Of a DNA stretch of 64,000 bases, positions 29,838-39,201 are shown one piece after another (positions within the stretch are counted from its first letter, which is position 1; every line of letters begins with the position of its first letter). Source of the stretch: Picocystis sp. L7. Lineage: Eukaryota > Chlorophyta > Picocystophyceae > Picocystales > Picocystaceae. The notes beneath the pieces were generated by a model that was not told the DNA's origin, searched no databases, and saw only the letters and a program-made list of their open reading frames with translations. The translations under genes and the position numbers were made by a program. The DNA lies in contig QXJR01000017.1 in assembly GCA_020975725.1 (NCBI GenBank), positions 311,001 to 375,000 of the forward strand. The letters run 5' to 3'.

Positions 29838-31180
29838 ATGCCTGCCACGAAGAAAACCGCGCGACGTGCGTCCGCGCCGGACGCCCAGGCGCGCGTGAAG
29901 CACGTCCTCGGACCTTCCAACGACGGGAACTATCCTGGCTCGCCGTTCGGAGAGAGCGCCTCGCGCGAACTGGAGTCTGCTTCCGCAGCGAAAGCAAGGT
30001 ACTTGGACTTCGGACACCTCCCAAGGTCCGGCCGTCGCGCATCGAACAAACCTGCACACGAGCCAGGAGAGAAACTGCACGTTCGTGCTCGTCTTCCCTG
30101 TCGCTGACCACTTCCTCGAACGTGCTGGACGACGAAAGGCCTAGGATCGAGTTCATGCGCAAGGACGAGCACTTGAAAGAGGTGCGATCCCTTCAGAAGC
30201 GCATCGACAAGCTGAAGGAGAAGGCCAAGGAGAAGCTGCATCTCCACAAACAGCAGCTGGACGAGAAAGAAGAAGAGTGCAACAAGGCGATCCAGGAGGC
30301 TCGCCAGGCCAGCGAGGAAGCGATCCGCGAAGCCTATGTGGAATCGGAACGCGCACAGCGCAAGACCAAAGAGTCCGCGGAGGAATCCATGCGCGCGCAA
30401 GCGGAAGGATTCCGGAGCGACGTGGCTGCGATTCAAGAGCAGCACGACGAAGTAATGAACGTTTTGCGCAGGGAGAGGGACAGGGCGGTGAAGCAGGCGG
30501 AGAAGCGCGCGACCGAGGCAGAATCCATGGAAAAGGTGTGGAAGGACAAGTGCAACAGCATGACGAAGGAGCTGGAGATGACCCGTCGTGCCCTCCATCG
30601 AGCATATGCCGCAGTGGAAGCGGTCAAGGGCGACATCGGCAAGTTCTACGAGGGTTCGGACGGCAAGGAGGTCGAGGAAGTCGCCAAGCAACGCCTGGAG
30701 AAGGAGGAGCTGATGCGCCTCTGCACGGATCCTCGCATGCAAGGCCTGTTTCGCTTGTGGGACACGGACGGCAGCGGTTCCATCGACTTCGAGGAGCTTT
30801 GCATGGGCCTTCGCAAGTTCCAGAAGAAGGCTCGATTGGACGAATCGGCCCTCGCGGCGGCTTCTTTGATGCTCCATTACGACGTGGACACCAACCAGAC
30901 CCTGGATCGCATGGAATTCGCCCAGTTCCTGCACGACTACACCTGTGCGGTGGGGGTGAAGTTTTCCGATGTGGCGGACTTCCTCCTCCTCCACACCGCG
31001 CACATGGCGGAGGATCCTTCGGAGAGGGCCGCTTTGGAAGACCTCCAGCCCCGTGTGGAAGGTCTCCTCCGATCCATGGAACAAGCACGTGCACGTCCTC
31101 CTCCTTCCATGGACAAGGCTGCTGTCCATGAGGAAGCCCAAGCAGGTGCACCCCAGCTGCCTGTCCGAGCTTCCCCCTGA
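29838..31180 (+). CDS. coiled-coil protein with an EF-hand pair
   Basis: Two exons (29838-29998, 30067-31180; 68-nt intron GTACTT...CCAG, phase 2) give 424 residues. A disordered N-terminus leads into a ~180-residue coiled coil (KEVRSLQKRIDKLKEKAKEKL onward). An EF-hand follows, with loop D-T-D-G-S-G-S-I-D-F-E-E in LFRLWDTDGSGSIDFEEL. A second loop, D-V-D-T-N-Q-T-L-D-R-M-E, keeps most ligands but is less canonical. The C-terminal ~100 residues are helical. Ca2+ binding by the first loop is well supported; a cytoskeletal or centrin-like scaffold role is a guess. The exon 1 junction rests on splice signals and frame only. Confidence 0.7.
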
Positions 31181-31232
31181 AAGGGCCCCCCCCCACCTGG
31201 TCCCTCTCCCTCTTCCCCCCCCCCCCCCTCCA

Positions 31233-31250
31233 GTTTACGACCGAGTTAAG
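31233..31250. promoter_or_regulatory. motif A full copy
   Basis: GTTTACGACCGAGTTAAG, ending 23 bp before the ATG at 31274, downstream of a C-rich run. Confidence 0.45.
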
Positions 31251-31273
31251 TGCTCGTCGTCACGTCCGCGGCT

Positions 31274-31765
31274 ATGGCGGGCATGCCCGTGCGCTTCACG
31301 TGTTTCGGTTCGAACGAGGGAGGTTCCCGGGAGAATTTGCCGCATGCGGTGGAGAGGTTGAAGGCAGAACTGGTGCGTGCCGAAGGGCTGGGACGAGAGG
31401 TGCGCACGGCCAAGAAGCGAGCCGCAGTGGAGGTGATGGGAAGGAAGACGTTGGACGCTTGGGAAGCAGAGAAGATGATGCGCCTCTTCGAAGCAGAAGA
31501 ACGCATCGTCGCGTACGTGGAAGGGTTCCCGAAGGTGCGGTGGAAGCAAGTGCTGGAAGAAGCCTTCACGCCCGTCGAAGAAGGAGAAGAAGAAGGAAAC
31601 GAAGACGTGGACGTGCTCAGCACCACGCCTTGGCGGATGCTGCGTACCATCGACACGCTGGTCGAAAGAGAAAAAGAGGAAGAAAGGAAACACACGCTCG
31701 ACGACGTGAGAAAACACGTGGTCCCGTTCCTCGACGAAGAATTGAGGGACGTGTTCGAAAAGTAA
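31274..31765 (+). CDS. small helical protein, unknown
   Basis: A 163-residue, highly charged protein. Almost entirely predicted helix (HAVERLKAELVRAEGLGREV, LDAWEAEKMMRLFEAEERIVAYVE), with an acidic loop (EEGEEEGNEDVD) before two last helices. I do not recognise it. The ATG at 31274 immediately follows a full motif A copy, which supports a real promoter and this start. Confidence 0.6.
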   Translation: MAGMPVRFTCFGSNEGGSRENLPHAVERLKAELVRAEGLGREVRTAKKRAAVEVMGRKTLDAWEAEKMMRLFEAEERIVAYVEGFPKVRWKQVLEEAFTPVEEGEEEGNEDVDVLSTTPWRMLRTIDTLVEREKEEERKHTLDDVRKHVVPFLDEELRDVFEK

Positions 31766-31894
31766 GAGCAATCACATCGACCCGAGAATAATGGTTCCCC
31801 AATGCTCACGCGTGGAAGAACGCCGACAGGGGAAATTGAAGGCAGCCATACACTGATTCCACTGCTTCGCGAAGTTGGACCCGGATCAGGTGGT

Positions 31895-32137
31895 CTACAA
31901 AACGCTGAACTTGATGAGGACCACGTGGTTATTTTCCGCAACGAAGGCCAGGGACGTGCGACCAAGGCAAGCGTTCATGCCCATGTACAGCGAAAAAATC
32001 GGGTGAGGAACCCTCCATCTTGTCATGCAAAGTCGATTCTTGACGCGCTCCAACCTGCCACTGACATCAAAGCGAGCGCAGTCCAACAAATCGTGCACGT
32101 ATTCAATCCACTGCGCGACGCTAGTGTCGCACACCAA
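31895..32137 (-). pseudogene. possible ankyrin-repeat fragment
   Basis: On the reverse strand an 80-codon open stretch contains GRTSLAFVAENNHVVLIKF, close to the ankyrin pattern G-TPLH-AAENNH--LIKF. The similarity fades on both sides, no start or partner repeat is clear, and it lies in the gap between two convergent genes. It may be a decayed gene piece, or chance. Confidence 0.25.
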
Positions 32138-32182
32138 TCACGGGCGCAGAAGCCACCCCAGAGCTTTCCATCGCTTCGACGC

Positions 32183-33448
32183 TTATGCGGCTACAGGTGC
32201 CTTCACCCGGCCCAACTGCCCACAGGCCGCCATGGCATCATCTCCACGGCTGCGCCTCAAGGTGGCCACTAGCCCGGCATCTTTGAGGGTGTGCACGAAT
32301 TCTTCCGTCGCTTCAGGATGGCTGGCCTGAAAGATGGCCGTTGGGTAGGCATTGAACTCGATGAGGTTCACCTTGCAACGAATGTTCCTCAAGAGTTGAA
32401 CCAGACGAAGGGCGTCCCCCTTGGTATCGTTCACGCCTCTCAGCATCACGTATTCGATGCAGACATGGCGCCTGTCTTGCTTGAATCCAGCACTCTCTGA
32501 GGGAAAGCTACCGCCGCTTGCAACGAGGTTCCTTCCCGTCGCCCCTGGAGGATGTTTGGGAAATGCTGCCTCCATAAGTTCGATCAAGTCATGAAGGGGG
32601 TGCACTCGGTTGATGGGCATGATGAGGCTCCGAACGTCGTCCGTGGTAGCATGCAGTGACAGTGCGAGCTGGGCTCGATCGCACTTTTTCAGGAAGGTTT
32701 CCATTTGGGGGACGAGTCCGCATGTGGACACGGTCACTTTATTGGGCGAGATTTGCAATCCGGGGGAGGTGGTCATGATGTCCACTGCTTTCACCACAGC
32801 ATCCACGTTCTGCAGGGGTTCTCCCATTCCCATGAAAACCACATTGGACACCTGGATGTGATGAGGCATCCCACCTCTGTCCGTTTGCGAGACGGAAGTT
32901 GTCCCTTCCTCCTCGAAGGCACGATTGTGTCTGGAGAAGCAAGCCCTCCTTGCGGCCACGAGCTGCTCCACGATCTGTGCCGCGTCCAGATTCTGCTCCA
33001 GTCCCATTTGTCCCGTGCGGCAGAATTGACACTTCATCGCACATCCCACCTGCGAGCTCACGCACAGCGTTGTTCGTTTTGCCGAGGGGATCAACACGGC
33101 TTCCACCGCACTCCTTTCGTTTTCAAGCGCACCGTCCGAGTCCGCTCCCACGGCGAAGAGCAGCTTCCTCGTTCCGTCTTCGGCTGCATCTTCCACTCTG
33201 GCTTCGGCGAGTCCACCACGAAGGTCTGCGCCTGTTTCCGACAGCGCTTCCAAGGCATGTTTGGCGACGAACGGACCCGCTTCGACCACCTGTCGCACGT
33301 ACGGCGGACCGTACATCGCCTTCCAGAGCGCATCCGTGCGGTTCGGCTTCCAATGGAGCTTCTTCTGGCAGTAAAGACGCACCTCGTCCCGCGACATCCC
33401 TTTCAGGTCCCATCGGAGCGACGTCATCGTCGCTTTGGTCGCGTCCAT
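32183..33448 (-). CDS. rlmN: radical SAM rRNA/tRNA adenine-C2 methyltransferase RlmN
   Basis: A 421-residue protein. The radical SAM Cys triad is CAMKCQFC (C-x3-C-x2-C), preceded by CVSSQVG. FMGMGEPLQN is the SAM-binding GGE-like loop; VTVSTCGLVP and LSLHATTDDVRSLIMPINR are family hallmarks. The essential second Cys is present near the C-terminus (DDAMAACGQL). RlmN methylates A2503 of 23S rRNA by a methyl-Cys mechanism. In an alga the substrate is likely plastid or mitochondrial rRNA, though no strong transit peptide is visible beyond MDATKATMTSLRW. The frame extends to a GTG at 33460; the ATG at 33448 is chosen. Confidence 0.93.
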   Translation of the reverse strand: MDATKATMTSLRWDLKGMSRDEVRLYCQKKLHWKPNRTDALWKAMYGPPYVRQVVEAGPFVAKHALEALSETGADLRGGLAEARVEDAAEDGTRKLLFAVGADSDGALENERSAVEAVLIPSAKRTTLCVSSQVGCAMKCQFCRTGQMGLEQNLDAAQIVEQLVAARRACFSRHNRAFEEEGTTSVSQTDRGGMPHHIQVSNVVFMGMGEPLQNVDAVVKAVDIMTTSPGLQISPNKVTVSTCGLVPQMETFLKKCDRAQLALSLHATTDDVRSLIMPINRVHPLHDLIELMEAAFPKHPPGATGRNLVASGGSFPSESAGFKQDRRHVCIEYVMLRGVNDTKGDALRLVQLLRNIRCKVNLIEFNAYPTAIFQASHPEATEEFVHTLKDAGLVATLRRSRGDDAMAACGQLGRVKAPVAA

Positions 33449-34425
33449 CGCACTCGCCACCGACGCTTTCCCTTTCCGCTCCGGTTCCGTAGACGCCCCA
33501 CCGGTTTCGAAAGGGAGATCGATCCGGGTCTACACCCGCGCGCTAGACCGAAGGACGGTCCAACGGATCATAATGTCCGATCGAAAGGACGGACCGTCGG
33601 GTCTGTCCCCGAGGCGGGTCCCGATCGGGACGACGGACATCCCACCATGCATTGTGCGTACGGAGATGGGCTCTTCAAACGCCTGCGTTGGTCCAAGGAC
33701 CGAAGGTGCGAGCGTGTCTCTTTCCATCCATTCAAAGGCCACCAACGGTCGCCTTGACGCGTCCGGCACGGACGGCACTGTTCATGGGCCGATGCACAGC
33801 TTGCTGATAGGAATCATACGCAAGTTGTGTGATTTGATGCATTGAGGTGGAACTCGACGGAGGGCGTATGGTCCCACGTCGTGTGCTGGGCTTCTTGATC
33901 CAGCGGTGCAAGCTTAGCATCCTGTCCAGGGTCGAAGCGGACCCACAAGCGGTGATAGGGCTCTCCTTCCGTTGCCATTGGTAAGACCATGGGATGCACC
34001 AACGTTGATTCATTGGGGCGTTTCGATGCGACTATGCAAGGCATCTCGTCGAACAGCGTCTCGATTTGCTATAAAATGGGGTCCTTGGTCGAGAGGATGC
34101 ACCTTCCATTCGAAGGACACACATGCACACACGCGCTCTGGTTCGACGTATCCACAACTTCGGGAGGTTACCTTTTGGATGGCATCCTGCAACCTTGACA
34201 CCCTAGCATCGGCGCGTTCGCCTCCCTCCACGCCTGGGTTTCTCTTTCCACCTCGGCTCCACGTCTTGGATGCGTTGTGGTGGCCATCACATCGCATCTT
34301 TGCCTTCGACGTTCCCGAGGTCGGTGGGAGGCCACCCCGTCCTCCCTTCACAACCGTTTCACAACTGTGTTTCCCTGGCATCGGGGAGATGTCGGATCCA
34401 CGTGTCGAAGCATCGGCGCACGTGC
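33449..34425. other. divergent region upstream of RlmN and the small ORF
   Basis: About 1 kb. A motif B half (GAGATCGATCC, 33515-33525) sits 67 bp before RlmN. The rest has short open frames on both strands with no recognised product. Confidence 0.4.
33515..33525. promoter_or_regulatory. motif B half-site at RlmN
   Basis: GAGATCGATCC, 67 bp before the RlmN ATG; the identical 11-mer occurs before TRAP-alpha at 60042-60052. Confidence 0.35.
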
Positions 34426-34596
34426 ATGGCGCGTTGGACGGACCGCCTCAACAAGCACGCGCTGGCGAGCGCGTTCCTGATTGCCTGGGCGTCCGCACTG
34501 CAATTCCACGTGTGGCACGTGAAAAGGAGCTTCAAAAGCGAAGGAGAAGCGCTCCTGCGACGGGAAGGAGCCGACGATGGCGACACACGTCGGTGA
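34426..34596 (+). CDS. 56-residue small membrane protein or uORF overlapping the Nudix gene
   Basis: MARWTDRLNKHALASAFLIA starts a 56-residue frame with one hydrophobic helix (about residues 12-30) and a basic, then acidic tail ending in DDGDTRR. It overlaps the first 20 bases of the Nudix CDS in another frame. No in-frame splice into the Nudix protein is apparent. It could be an independent small protein on a bicistronic mRNA, a regulatory uORF, or chance. Confidence 0.35.
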   Translation: MARWTDRLNKHALASAFLIAWASALQFHVWHVKRSFKSEGEALLRREGADDGDTRR

Positions 34597-35029
34597 AGAG
34601 AAGGCCACGAAAGTGGGCGCAGGACTGCTGCTGTGGTGTCCAAACAGTCGTCAGGTGCTCCTGCTGCAGCGCAGATCGCGACACAACGACTTCAAATGGG
34701 GTCTGCCGGGAGGAAACGCCGAAGGAGAGGATGGAACGCCTCTGGAGACGGCCCAACGAGAAGCCATCGAAGAGTTGGGTCAACTCCCACCCTTTCAAGT
34801 GTCCTTCGAATTGCTGACCAAGAGAGGGAAAGATAAAGAAAAACATTACCGCGTGTTCGTGTGCAAGGTGAAACAAGAAGACAAAGAGATGTACCAACCC
34901 GACCTCAACGAAGAACATAGAGACTGGAAGTGGATCGAGCTGGCACAACTTCAAAACATGAAAGGAGAACTCCATCCCGTGGTCAAGAAGCTTGTCAAGG
35001 AGCATAACCTCCTCTTTCGGCTCTCTTGA
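34577..35029 (+). CDS. Nudix hydrolase
   Basis: A 150-residue single-domain Nudix protein. The Nudix box is GGNAEGED...TAQREAIEELGQL: the REAIEELG core is perfect, with a two-residue insertion before it relative to the G-x5-E-x7-REUxEExGU signature. The N-terminal strand VGAGLLLWCPNSRQVLLLQRR and the following KWGLPGG are typical. Closest general type is a MutT/ADP-ribose-like pyrophosphatase; the substrate cannot be deduced. No transit peptide. The C-terminus includes EHRDWKWIELAQL, the usual end strand of the fold. It is convergent with the SNF2 gene, 74 bp between stops. Confidence 0.88.
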   Translation: MATHVGEEKATKVGAGLLLWCPNSRQVLLLQRRSRHNDFKWGLPGGNAEGEDGTPLETAQREAIEELGQLPPFQVSFELLTKRGKDKEKHYRVFVCKVKQEDKEMYQPDLNEEHRDWKWIELAQLQNMKGELHPVVKKLVKEHNLLFRLS

Positions 35030-35103
35030 TCTAGCTGGGACAAGCCATGAGCATTGGACCGTCGCATTTTGCCTGGAAACGACTGAATCCACGACGTGTC
35101 TTC

Positions 35104-38100
35104 CTATGGATCGGAATGTGCGTCGTCCGCAAAGCGAATGGTCCTCCGTTGCTGTCGATCCTCTGCCACAATGTGCCATGGAACCACGTGGGAAAGAGAC
35201 TGGACAGGCATTGTGGCCTCCAATGGCTTTTCGTCTTCCTGGTCCTTGGAAGTGGGCATGCCTGGATCAACCTGATTCCCCTTCAGATCATAATCTCGAA
35301 GCATGGAAATGGTGTGAAGTTTGGTGAGCATGCCGCACACTTGCGCTCGCCCTTCCTCGTCCTTCTCGTTCTTCGACGTATGTGCCTTGTCTTCTGCTTT
35401 CATGTTTTTTTTGCTGGCTTTCAATTCAAGAATGTGCTCTTCTACTGTTCCTTTCATGACTAGTGTCTCTACATGGACTGTCTTCCTTGCACCCATACGG
35501 TGAGCCCGACTCACAATCTGCTCTTCCAGGCTCTGGTCCGCTACTGGCTCCATCAGAAAGACGTGTTCGACGAAAGAAAGATCCAAACCCACAGAACCAA
35601 CAGAGTCCATCAGTAGAATAGCTATGTTTGGATCCTTCTCAAAGCGGTTGATGTTCTGATACCGCTCCAAGAGTGGCTGGCTGTTGGCCAAAAAGCAATA
35701 CTCATACCCATGTGCAGAAAGCCTAGATTCAATCAACTGGAGATGCATCCAAAACTGGCTGAAGATAATGATTTTGCAGGGCTGCTGAACTGGCTCAGGC
35801 ATGTGGAATAGGAATGGCTGGGGGTGCACTGGCGGAGAGCCGCTGCACTCTAGGGAAATTGGCCTCTTCTGGACAGCCAGCGCTTCGAGTCGCTCTACCA
35901 AGTACGCTATTTTGCTGCTGTGAGTAGACCTCCAATTGGGCCGCCATTGTCCTCCAGACACATTGGATATCTCACCAGCACCCTGTTGTGCAAATGCGGT
36001 CTGCCACTCAATGAGCTCCACAGGCACAGGCCACTTCGGATGAGGGTTGTCCTTGAATCGACGCTTGTTGGTCTCGGACTGCATCTTGTATGCCTTCCCA
36101 CACCCAGGCATCGTGCAGTTTGTTTTAGATCCTGCAACACACTCAAGACAAAGCAGGTGGGCACAAGGAGTGACCAACAGGAGCCTTGCCCACTCTTTGC
36201 ATTTTCCACAGTGCCCTCCATGGCGCAATCCATTTTCCACCATTTTCAATGGATGGTCATCATCCAGGAACGGTGGCATCTGCACGTGCTTTTCTACCTG
36301 CTCAAAACCATTGCGATGTGCAAGCAGAATAAGTGTCTCTCTGATATCAGCCTCTGTGGCTTCAAGCTCGCAATTGCCGGCAATGCAACAAGACATGCGA
36401 ACATTCTCAAGCATTTCTCTTGCCCACTTCGAATTTTTCGGAGATAGCAGCGACTCAATGTGGTCAGGATCATTCCAATCGGCAAGAAGCAGATTACGTA
36501 AAATGACAGCAACCAGCTCGTTGTAACTCCTAGCATGACCTGTAGTGAAACTGATCTTTTTTACACTTGTCTTGAGCAGCGGAATTGTCTTGATCTCACC
36601 CTTGGTGGCTCGTATCATAATACGAGACAGCAGATTCTGCAGACGAAAGAGGCCTGCCACGCTCCTCTGCTCCAGCGGCCTAAGGATAGCCTCGTTCCAA
36701 ACCTTCATCTGAGAACCATAAGGCTCGCAGTGCAGAAAAGCAAGAAGTGGCTGCAAGTTGGCAACCCCGGAGGAGACAGAATTTGGGGTTGGTGTCCCGG
36801 TCATTATCCATCTGCGGTCTGCTCGCAGGGCACACGCCATCTGCAGTTTATTAGTGATGGACATACTAGAACCCAGCATGTGACCCTCGTCGATGATTAT
36901 GCGTAGCCAGTGTATCTGTGCCAGAACGCTGCTCTTCCGCCTCATCCACTCCAAGCTAAGCCTACTCATTGTGGTTATGACTACATCATAGTGCCAAGCT
37001 AATTCGTGCACAGGTGGAGTATCCTTAACGCTACCGAGCACATACACCTGTAAAACGCCGGTTTTCGTATGACGCTCAATCTGCTGCTCCCAGTGTGCAA
37101 TGAGTGTGGATGGCACAATGATCAGCGTTGCAGCCGACAGATAGAAACGATGATCATCCGCAGACGCATTCCTCGAATCCTTCCACACAGAGTCAATTGC
37201 CTTCTGAATTGCACGTAAGTCCAATTTCACGGACCCAAGTGTGGGAGGTTGACGCCATCTGTGTGGATTGACGTAGCCTTTTGCAGGACTATTCTCACCG
37301 GTTGAGGAAACTGATACTCTGCGACTGCTTCCGTTCAAACCTTTACCCTGCCCAGCAATCTCATTTTGGACTTTTGCAGGCACTTGCTCCAGACCAAGTT
37401 TCCTTAAAACTTTTCCATAATCATGAGGAAAACGATAGTCCTGGCTCACAATTACACCACCAGGTTGTGAGAGCTGCAAATCCAAGTCCTTGGTCTTCAA
37501 CATCCACCAGAGAATCGGTGCAAGGGATGTGTCTGAATGTTTCTTTGTGAACAATGCCTTATATTCCATCAATACTCCTTTGAAGAAGGTAACGTTCTCA
37601 TCGTGGATGTTGGCCAGCTGTTCAAGCGAGAGTTCCCCCTCCCCACTGTTGCAGTCCCTTGGAAGGAATCCATCTGCCTTGACAAACGACACATGATCGT
37701 AGGGCTCTTGCGGGGCTGAGCATGTATTTCGCTTTGCATCGGGAGACATCGTGCAGAACCAAGATTCGTTTTCTTTAATCTGCAGTGCTGCCTCTGGGAT
37801 CTTTCTCCACTTTGAACATGCATCACAACCAACCCACACATCGGGCACAGCATTGAGTCCAGATTGTGTGTCCTCTGAACCTCCTTCATGGGAACTTGCC
37901 CCGTTTTCTGTCTGCTTCAAGCAAGGCTGGCTATGCCCCTTCACATATCTTGTTACCGTTTTATGGACCCTCTTGATTGGTGAGCCCGTTCCATTGAACG
38001 TGGTTCTGACTTGGGAATCCAAGGAGGACCTAGAACGCTTGCGAGACATATTCTTAATCAGGTAATATGCCCCTTGCCTTCCTTCAGAAGTGGTGACTTC

Positions 38101-39201
38101 CGTCACTTGCGCACCTGCAGGAGGTAGAGCCATTGTCCCTAGGGTCTTGAGAACCAGGGCTATTCCGGTGATAGTTTTACCCAGCCCTGGTTCGTCACAG
38201 AAGAGCCCACCGCGAAAATCTGGAACACTGGGACTTGTATGAACTTCCATGCCTCCATTGACCGTATCAAGATACAGCGTTCCGCTTTCCGAAGATATCG
38301 CCCGCCAGTGTGGGTGTTGGATAGGCCTGGCAGGATCTCCCGTTTCTCGTTTCAGCATCCACTGCACCGCAATTCTCTGGTGGGGAAAGAGGGCAAGCTT
38401 AAGGTAAGGAACAGCTTCTTTGACTGCAGACTTGAAGTATTTGCACGTCTGTCCCAGCGCCGCAAGATCTTGTGCGTCCAGGCAGGCAATGATTGCTGCT
38501 AAAGTACTGGTAGGCAAGCAATTGATTCCCAGCTGATGTTGTGCCAGCTCCGTGTCTACAGTTTCCATGGTGAAAGTATCGTTCCTTATGTCAATCAGCT
38601 GAAATTTGGATGGTAATGTCTTAAAACATGCAGTAAGACTGAACGGATCCAGCATCTCCCCTTCCTCGGAGGATACCTTCCGTAGGTGCAGATGCCCATC
38701 GGCCATTTTCTGTTCTGCGTCCCATGGTTCCAATACTTCCTCTCCGGTTTCTTCGACGACGCTCAATTTATTGACGCCCAGCTCTTCTCTGAGATGTAAA
38801 AACAACGTGGATGCAGCTCCTGTGGCAGACCAGTGGTGTGCATTTTCCCAGCAGGAGGCAGGCAAGTATACGTCCCCGAGGAGCTGCAGGACCACCGCGT
38901 CGCTCTCCTCGTGACAGCAGGACTCGACTGTGCCTCTAATTTCCACGTTTTCTCTCTGGCACACCTTCGCGGTCGCTTGGAACAGCTCCACGTGCCTGTT
39001 TGAGCCTCGGCTGCTTCCCATCCCTGCGGCCTGCAGCCGTGCTTCGCTCGTTCCCACCTCCGCACGTGCGAACGGCGCCGTCCTGGCATCCATGAACCAC
39101 GTGGCGCCTTCCCACCGACCTTTCCATCCCGTCACGTCCCCTCCATCGCACGTTCGAGCGCGCAAACGCAGCGAACCGATGCGCGTCATGGACGCGTCCA
39201 T
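35104..39201 (-). CDS. F-box / CW zinc finger / SNF2 ATPase (plant At3g54460 type)
   Basis: A single exon of 1365 residues. In order: an N-terminal domain; an F-box (LPTSTLAAIIACLDAQDLAALGQTC); the first ATPase lobe with Walker A CDEPGLGKTITGIAL; an insertion bearing a CW zinc finger (WVGCDACSKWRKIP, later WFC and C) that in other proteins reads H3K4 methylation; motif II IIIDEGHMLGSS; SNF2 MTGTPTPNS; a degenerate RING-like Cys cluster (CGKCKEW...CAHLLCLECV...C--PGC); and the helicase C lobe (IIIFSQFW, VGSVGLDLSFVEHVFLMEP, RAHRMGARK). This architecture is known from plants. The frame opens at an ATG 153 bp further up (39354), but motif A at 39235-39256 lies between, so ATG 39201 (MDASMTRIGSL) is preferred. 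Confidence 0.9.
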   Translation of the reverse strand: MDASMTRIGSLRLRARTCDGGDVTGWKGRWEGATWFMDARTAPFARAEVGTSEARLQAAGMGSSRGSNRHVELFQATAKVCQRENVEIRGTVESCCHEESDAVVLQLLGDVYLPASCWENAHHWSATGAASTLFLHLREELGVNKLSVVEETGEEVLEPWDAEQKMADGHLHLRKVSSEEGEMLDPFSLTACFKTLPSKFQLIDIRNDTFTMETVDTELAQHQLGINCLPTSTLAAIIACLDAQDLAALGQTCKYFKSAVKEAVPYLKLALFPHQRIAVQWMLKRETGDPARPIQHPHWRAISSESGTLYLDTVNGGMEVHTSPSVPDFRGGLFCDEPGLGKTITGIALVLKTLGTMALPPAGAQVTEVTTSEGRQGAYYLIKNMSRKRSRSSLDSQVRTTFNGTGSPIKRVHKTVTRYVKGHSQPCLKQTENGASSHEGGSEDTQSGLNAVPDVWVGCDACSKWRKIPEAALQIKENESWFCTMSPDAKRNTCSAPQEPYDHVSFVKADGFLPRDCNSGEGELSLEQLANIHDENVTFFKGVLMEYKALFTKKHSDTSLAPILWWMLKTKDLDLQLSQPGGVIVSQDYRFPHDYGKVLRKLGLEQVPAKVQNEIAGQGKGLNGSSRRVSVSSTGENSPAKGYVNPHRWRQPPTLGSVKLDLRAIQKAIDSVWKDSRNASADDHRFYLSAATLIIVPSTLIAHWEQQIERHTKTGVLQVYVLGSVKDTPPVHELAWHYDVVITTMSRLSLEWMRRKSSVLAQIHWLRIIIDEGHMLGSSMSITNKLQMACALRADRRWIMTGTPTPNSVSSGVANLQPLLAFLHCEPYGSQMKVWNEAILRPLEQRSVAGLFRLQNLLSRIMIRATKGEIKTIPLLKTSVKKISFTTGHARSYNELVAVILRNLLLADWNDPDHIESLLSPKNSKWAREMLENVRMSCCIAGNCELEATEADIRETLILLAHRNGFEQVEKHVQMPPFLDDDHPLKMVENGLRHGGHCGKCKEWARLLLVTPCAHLLCLECVAGSKTNCTMPGCGKAYKMQSETNKRRFKDNPHPKWPVPVELIEWQTAFAQQGAGEISNVSGGQWRPNWRSTHSSKIAYLVERLEALAVQKRPISLECSGSPPVHPQPFLFHMPEPVQQPCKIIIFSQFWMHLQLIESRLSAHGYEYCFLANSQPLLERYQNINRFEKDPNIAILLMDSVGSVGLDLSFVEHVFLMEPVADQSLEEQIVSRAHRMGARKTVHVETLVMKGTVEEHILELKASKKNMKAEDKAHTSKNEKDEEGRAQVCGMLTKLHTISMLRDYDLKGNQVDPGMPTSKDQEDEKPLEATMPVQSLSHVVPWHIVAEDRQQRRTIRFADDAHSDP

